The translations under genes and the position numbers were made by a program. Positions 5,490-6,809 of a stretch of 6,809 nt of DNA are shown here, one piece after another. This stretch comes from UBA6544 sp049601975. Its GTDB lineage: Bacteria > Pseudomonadota > Alphaproteobacteria > UBA8366. Under the pieces are notes generated by a model, which saw only the letters and a list, made by a program, of their open reading frames with translations, ran no database searches and was not told the origin of the DNA. Position 1 is the first letter of the stretch. The number at the start of each line of letters is the position of its first letter. The stretch is from the NCBI GenBank assembly GCA_049601975.1, contig JBMYRC010000181.1, forward strand, positions 1 to 6,809, given 5' to 3'.

Positions 5490-6758
5490 TTACCGTGCGT
5501 CTTTCGCCATGATCATCGCCGAGCCGGCGCCTGGATGCGCCCAGCCCAAATTGGCGGACATCTCCACCCCTTTGACCTGGCGGCAACCGCCCTCGGAATA
5601 ATCATAGGTGTGTTGCTTCTTACCATCGGGGCCGACCGGACAGGAATCGTCTACCTCACCGCGAAGCTGGCGCGTGTTTTCGATCACCATATTCATGCCG
5701 TGGGTATAGCCCTCGCAGAGGTGCCCGCCTGACGTGTTGTTCGGTCGTCGTCCGCCAAGCTCAATGGCACCAGACGAGACGTAGTCGCCGCCTTCGCCCT
5801 TTTCGCAAAAGCCGTAATCTTCCAGCTGCAGCATCGTGGTGAAGGTGAACGCGTCGTAGGAACCGGTAATATCGATATCTTCCGGTCCCACGCCGGCATT
5901 CGGGAATATGATATCCTTCGCGTAATGCCCGGCGACGGTTGAGATCGGTCCGTGCTGGTAGTGCAGATGGATATCGCCGCGCGGCTTACAGACACGCCCG
6001 GCCACAGACTGGATGACGGCGGGAGCATTCTTGCAGTCGCGGGCTCGGTCGATGCTGGTGACGATGATGCAGGTCGCGTTATCCGTCTCGACGCAACAAT
6101 CGAGGAGGTGCAATGGTTTGCAGATGATCCGCGAGTTGACCACATCCTCCACCGTATAGCGCGTCTTGTAATAGGCCTTCGGATTGTTAGAAGCGTGCTT
6201 CGAATGGGCGACCTTCACATGGGCCACCTGTTCCGGCGTGGTGCCGTAGTCGTACATGTGGCGTAGGAAGGTGGGCGCAAACATCTGTCCCGCACTCTGC
6301 CAGCCATATCCCCGGTGATGGATCTGATCACCGTTAATGGGCACGGCGGAACGTGCACCTGTACCGCCGATGCGGACCTGACTATAGCCGTTCATGGCAC
6401 GATAGATCGCAACCGTATTGCACATTCCGGCTTCGATGACGCCGATGGCGATACCGATCAGCGCTTCCGTTGAGGAGCCGCCACCGTGGACATCCATATA
6501 GAAATTGAGACGTATGCCGAGATCGTTGGCCACTTGCGGCGCGAAAACCGAATCGTTACCCGAATAATCGAGCATTCCATCGATGTCGTCGGCCGTCATG
6601 CCCGCGTCTTCCAGCGCGTTGTTGATCGCCCACGTGGCCAGGTTCCGTGTCGATTCCTTCGAACCTCGCCGATAAGTCGTCTCGCCAACGCCGCAAATGG
6701 CATATTTGCCACGCAGGAATTTCGGCGTTGCAGCGTCCGCATCGCTTTGTAAGGCCAT
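5490..6758 (-). CDS. Thiolase-fold protein, Ltp2-like (probable CoA-thioester aldolase or other non-thiolytic enzyme)
   Basis: This 422-residue protein has the thiolase fold of the lipid-transfer/SCP2-thiolase-like group: KYAICGVGETTYRRGSKEST (18-37), the ALEDAGMTADDIDGML helix-turn, DVHGGGSSTEALIGIAIG (89-106), TPEQVAHVKVAHSKHASNNP (174-193), PLHLLDCCVETDNATC (215-230), ITGSYDAFTFTTM (297-309) and NTSGGHLCEGYTHGMN (341-356). Where thiolases carry the nucleophilic Cys, this protein has GGGSS; where they have GHP after the GG, it has G-Y-T (Tyr351). Tyr301 lies where NEAF or HDCF motifs usually sit. This matches thiolase-fold aldolases such as Ltp2, which work with a DUF35 partner, encoded here 12 bp downstream. 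Retro-aldol cleavage of a beta-hydroxyacyl-CoA is therefore my preferred role; a condensing or purely scaffold role is the alternative. ATG 6758 has GGGAG 8 nt upstream. It is the first minus-strand gene visible; its promoter may lie outside the window. Confidence 0.87.
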   Translation of the reverse strand: MALQSDADAATPKFLRGKYAICGVGETTYRRGSKESTRNLATWAINNALEDAGMTADDIDGMLDYSGNDSVFAPQVANDLGIRLNFYMDVHGGGSSTEALIGIAIGVIEAGMCNTVAIYRAMNGYSQVRIGGTGARSAVPINGDQIHHRGYGWQSAGQMFAPTFLRHMYDYGTTPEQVAHVKVAHSKHASNNPKAYYKTRYTVEDVVNSRIICKPLHLLDCCVETDNATCIIVTSIDRARDCKNAPAVIQSVAGRVCKPRGDIHLHYQHGPISTVAGHYAKDIIFPNAGVGPEDIDITGSYDAFTFTTMLQLEDYGFCEKGEGGDYVSSGAIELGGRRPNNTSGGHLCEGYTHGMNMVIENTRQLRGEVDDSCPVGPDGKKQHTYDYSEGGCRQVKGVEMSANLGWAHPGAGSAMIMAKDAR

Positions 6759-6809
6759 GCCTCTCTCTCCCTCAATTCGTTACCTTTAAAAGAGATAGAG
6801 CGGAATTTG
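6759..6809 (-). other. Leader upstream of the thiolase-like gene, cut by the window edge
   Basis: The stretch holds a purine-rich ribosome site (GGGAG at 6767-6771, minus strand) and an AT-richer segment beyond it. On the minus strand one frame closes with TAA after seven codons (QIPLYLF) and another with TGA after eleven. Either could be the end of an upstream gene, but 51 bases cannot decide this or show a promoter. Confidence 0.4.

Noticed and set aside
5154..5732. Plus-strand open frame of 192 codons antisense to the DUF35 and thiolase-like genes
   Set aside because: It spans two genes with clear family motifs, has no recognisable domain and its composition looks like the mirror of GC-rich coding sequence.
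1..6809. CRISPR array, tRNA or rRNA gene, phage or defence genes
   Set aside because: No regularly spaced repeats, RNA gene signatures or such protein families are visible.

Overview
The window holds six genes and two copies of a structured intergenic repeat. Five genes on the minus strand form a tight catabolic-looking block (positions 6758 down to 810). One gene on the plus strand enters from the left edge and converges on that block. Gene content, moderately high GC by eye and the repeat type (ends CGTCATTCCGG / CCGGAATGACG) suggest a proteobacterium, most likely an alphaproteobacterium. This is an impression from family resemblance, not a computed placement.

Layout. Positions 1-645 (+): 3' part of a flavin reductase-like FMN-binding split-barrel protein. 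663-786: repeat copy 1, at the convergent junction. 810-1940 (-): luciferase-like (LLM) flavin-dependent oxidoreductase, with an 85-bp leader that can fold. 2026-3231 (-): class III (CaiB/BaiF) CoA-transferase. 3241-4797 (-): type B carboxylesterase with an intact triad. 4823-4945: repeat copy 2, inside the block. 4956-5477 (-): DUF35 OB-fold protein whose zinc-ribbon cysteines are mostly missing. 5490-6758 (-): thiolase-fold protein lacking the usual nucleophilic Cys and the GHP His. 6759-6809 is its leader, cut by the window edge.

How the genes may work together (inference). The last two genes resemble the thiolase-fold/DUF35 pairs that act as CoA-thioester aldolases (the Ltp2-ChsH2 type of steroid side-chain breakdown) rather than true thiolases. 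The esterase could release an acid, the CoA-transferase could activate it as a CoA thioester, the thiolase-like/DUF35 pair could cleave a carbon-carbon bond, and the LLM enzyme could carry out an FMN-dependent oxygenation. The plus-strand split-barrel protein could be a flavin partner. The substrate cannot be read from the sequence; a terpenoid, steroid-like or other ester/lactone compound fits.

The most notable signals are the paired, covarying repeat elements, one of which lies within the operon, and the double loss of textbook catalytic or metal-binding residues in the adjacent thiolase-like and DUF35 genes.
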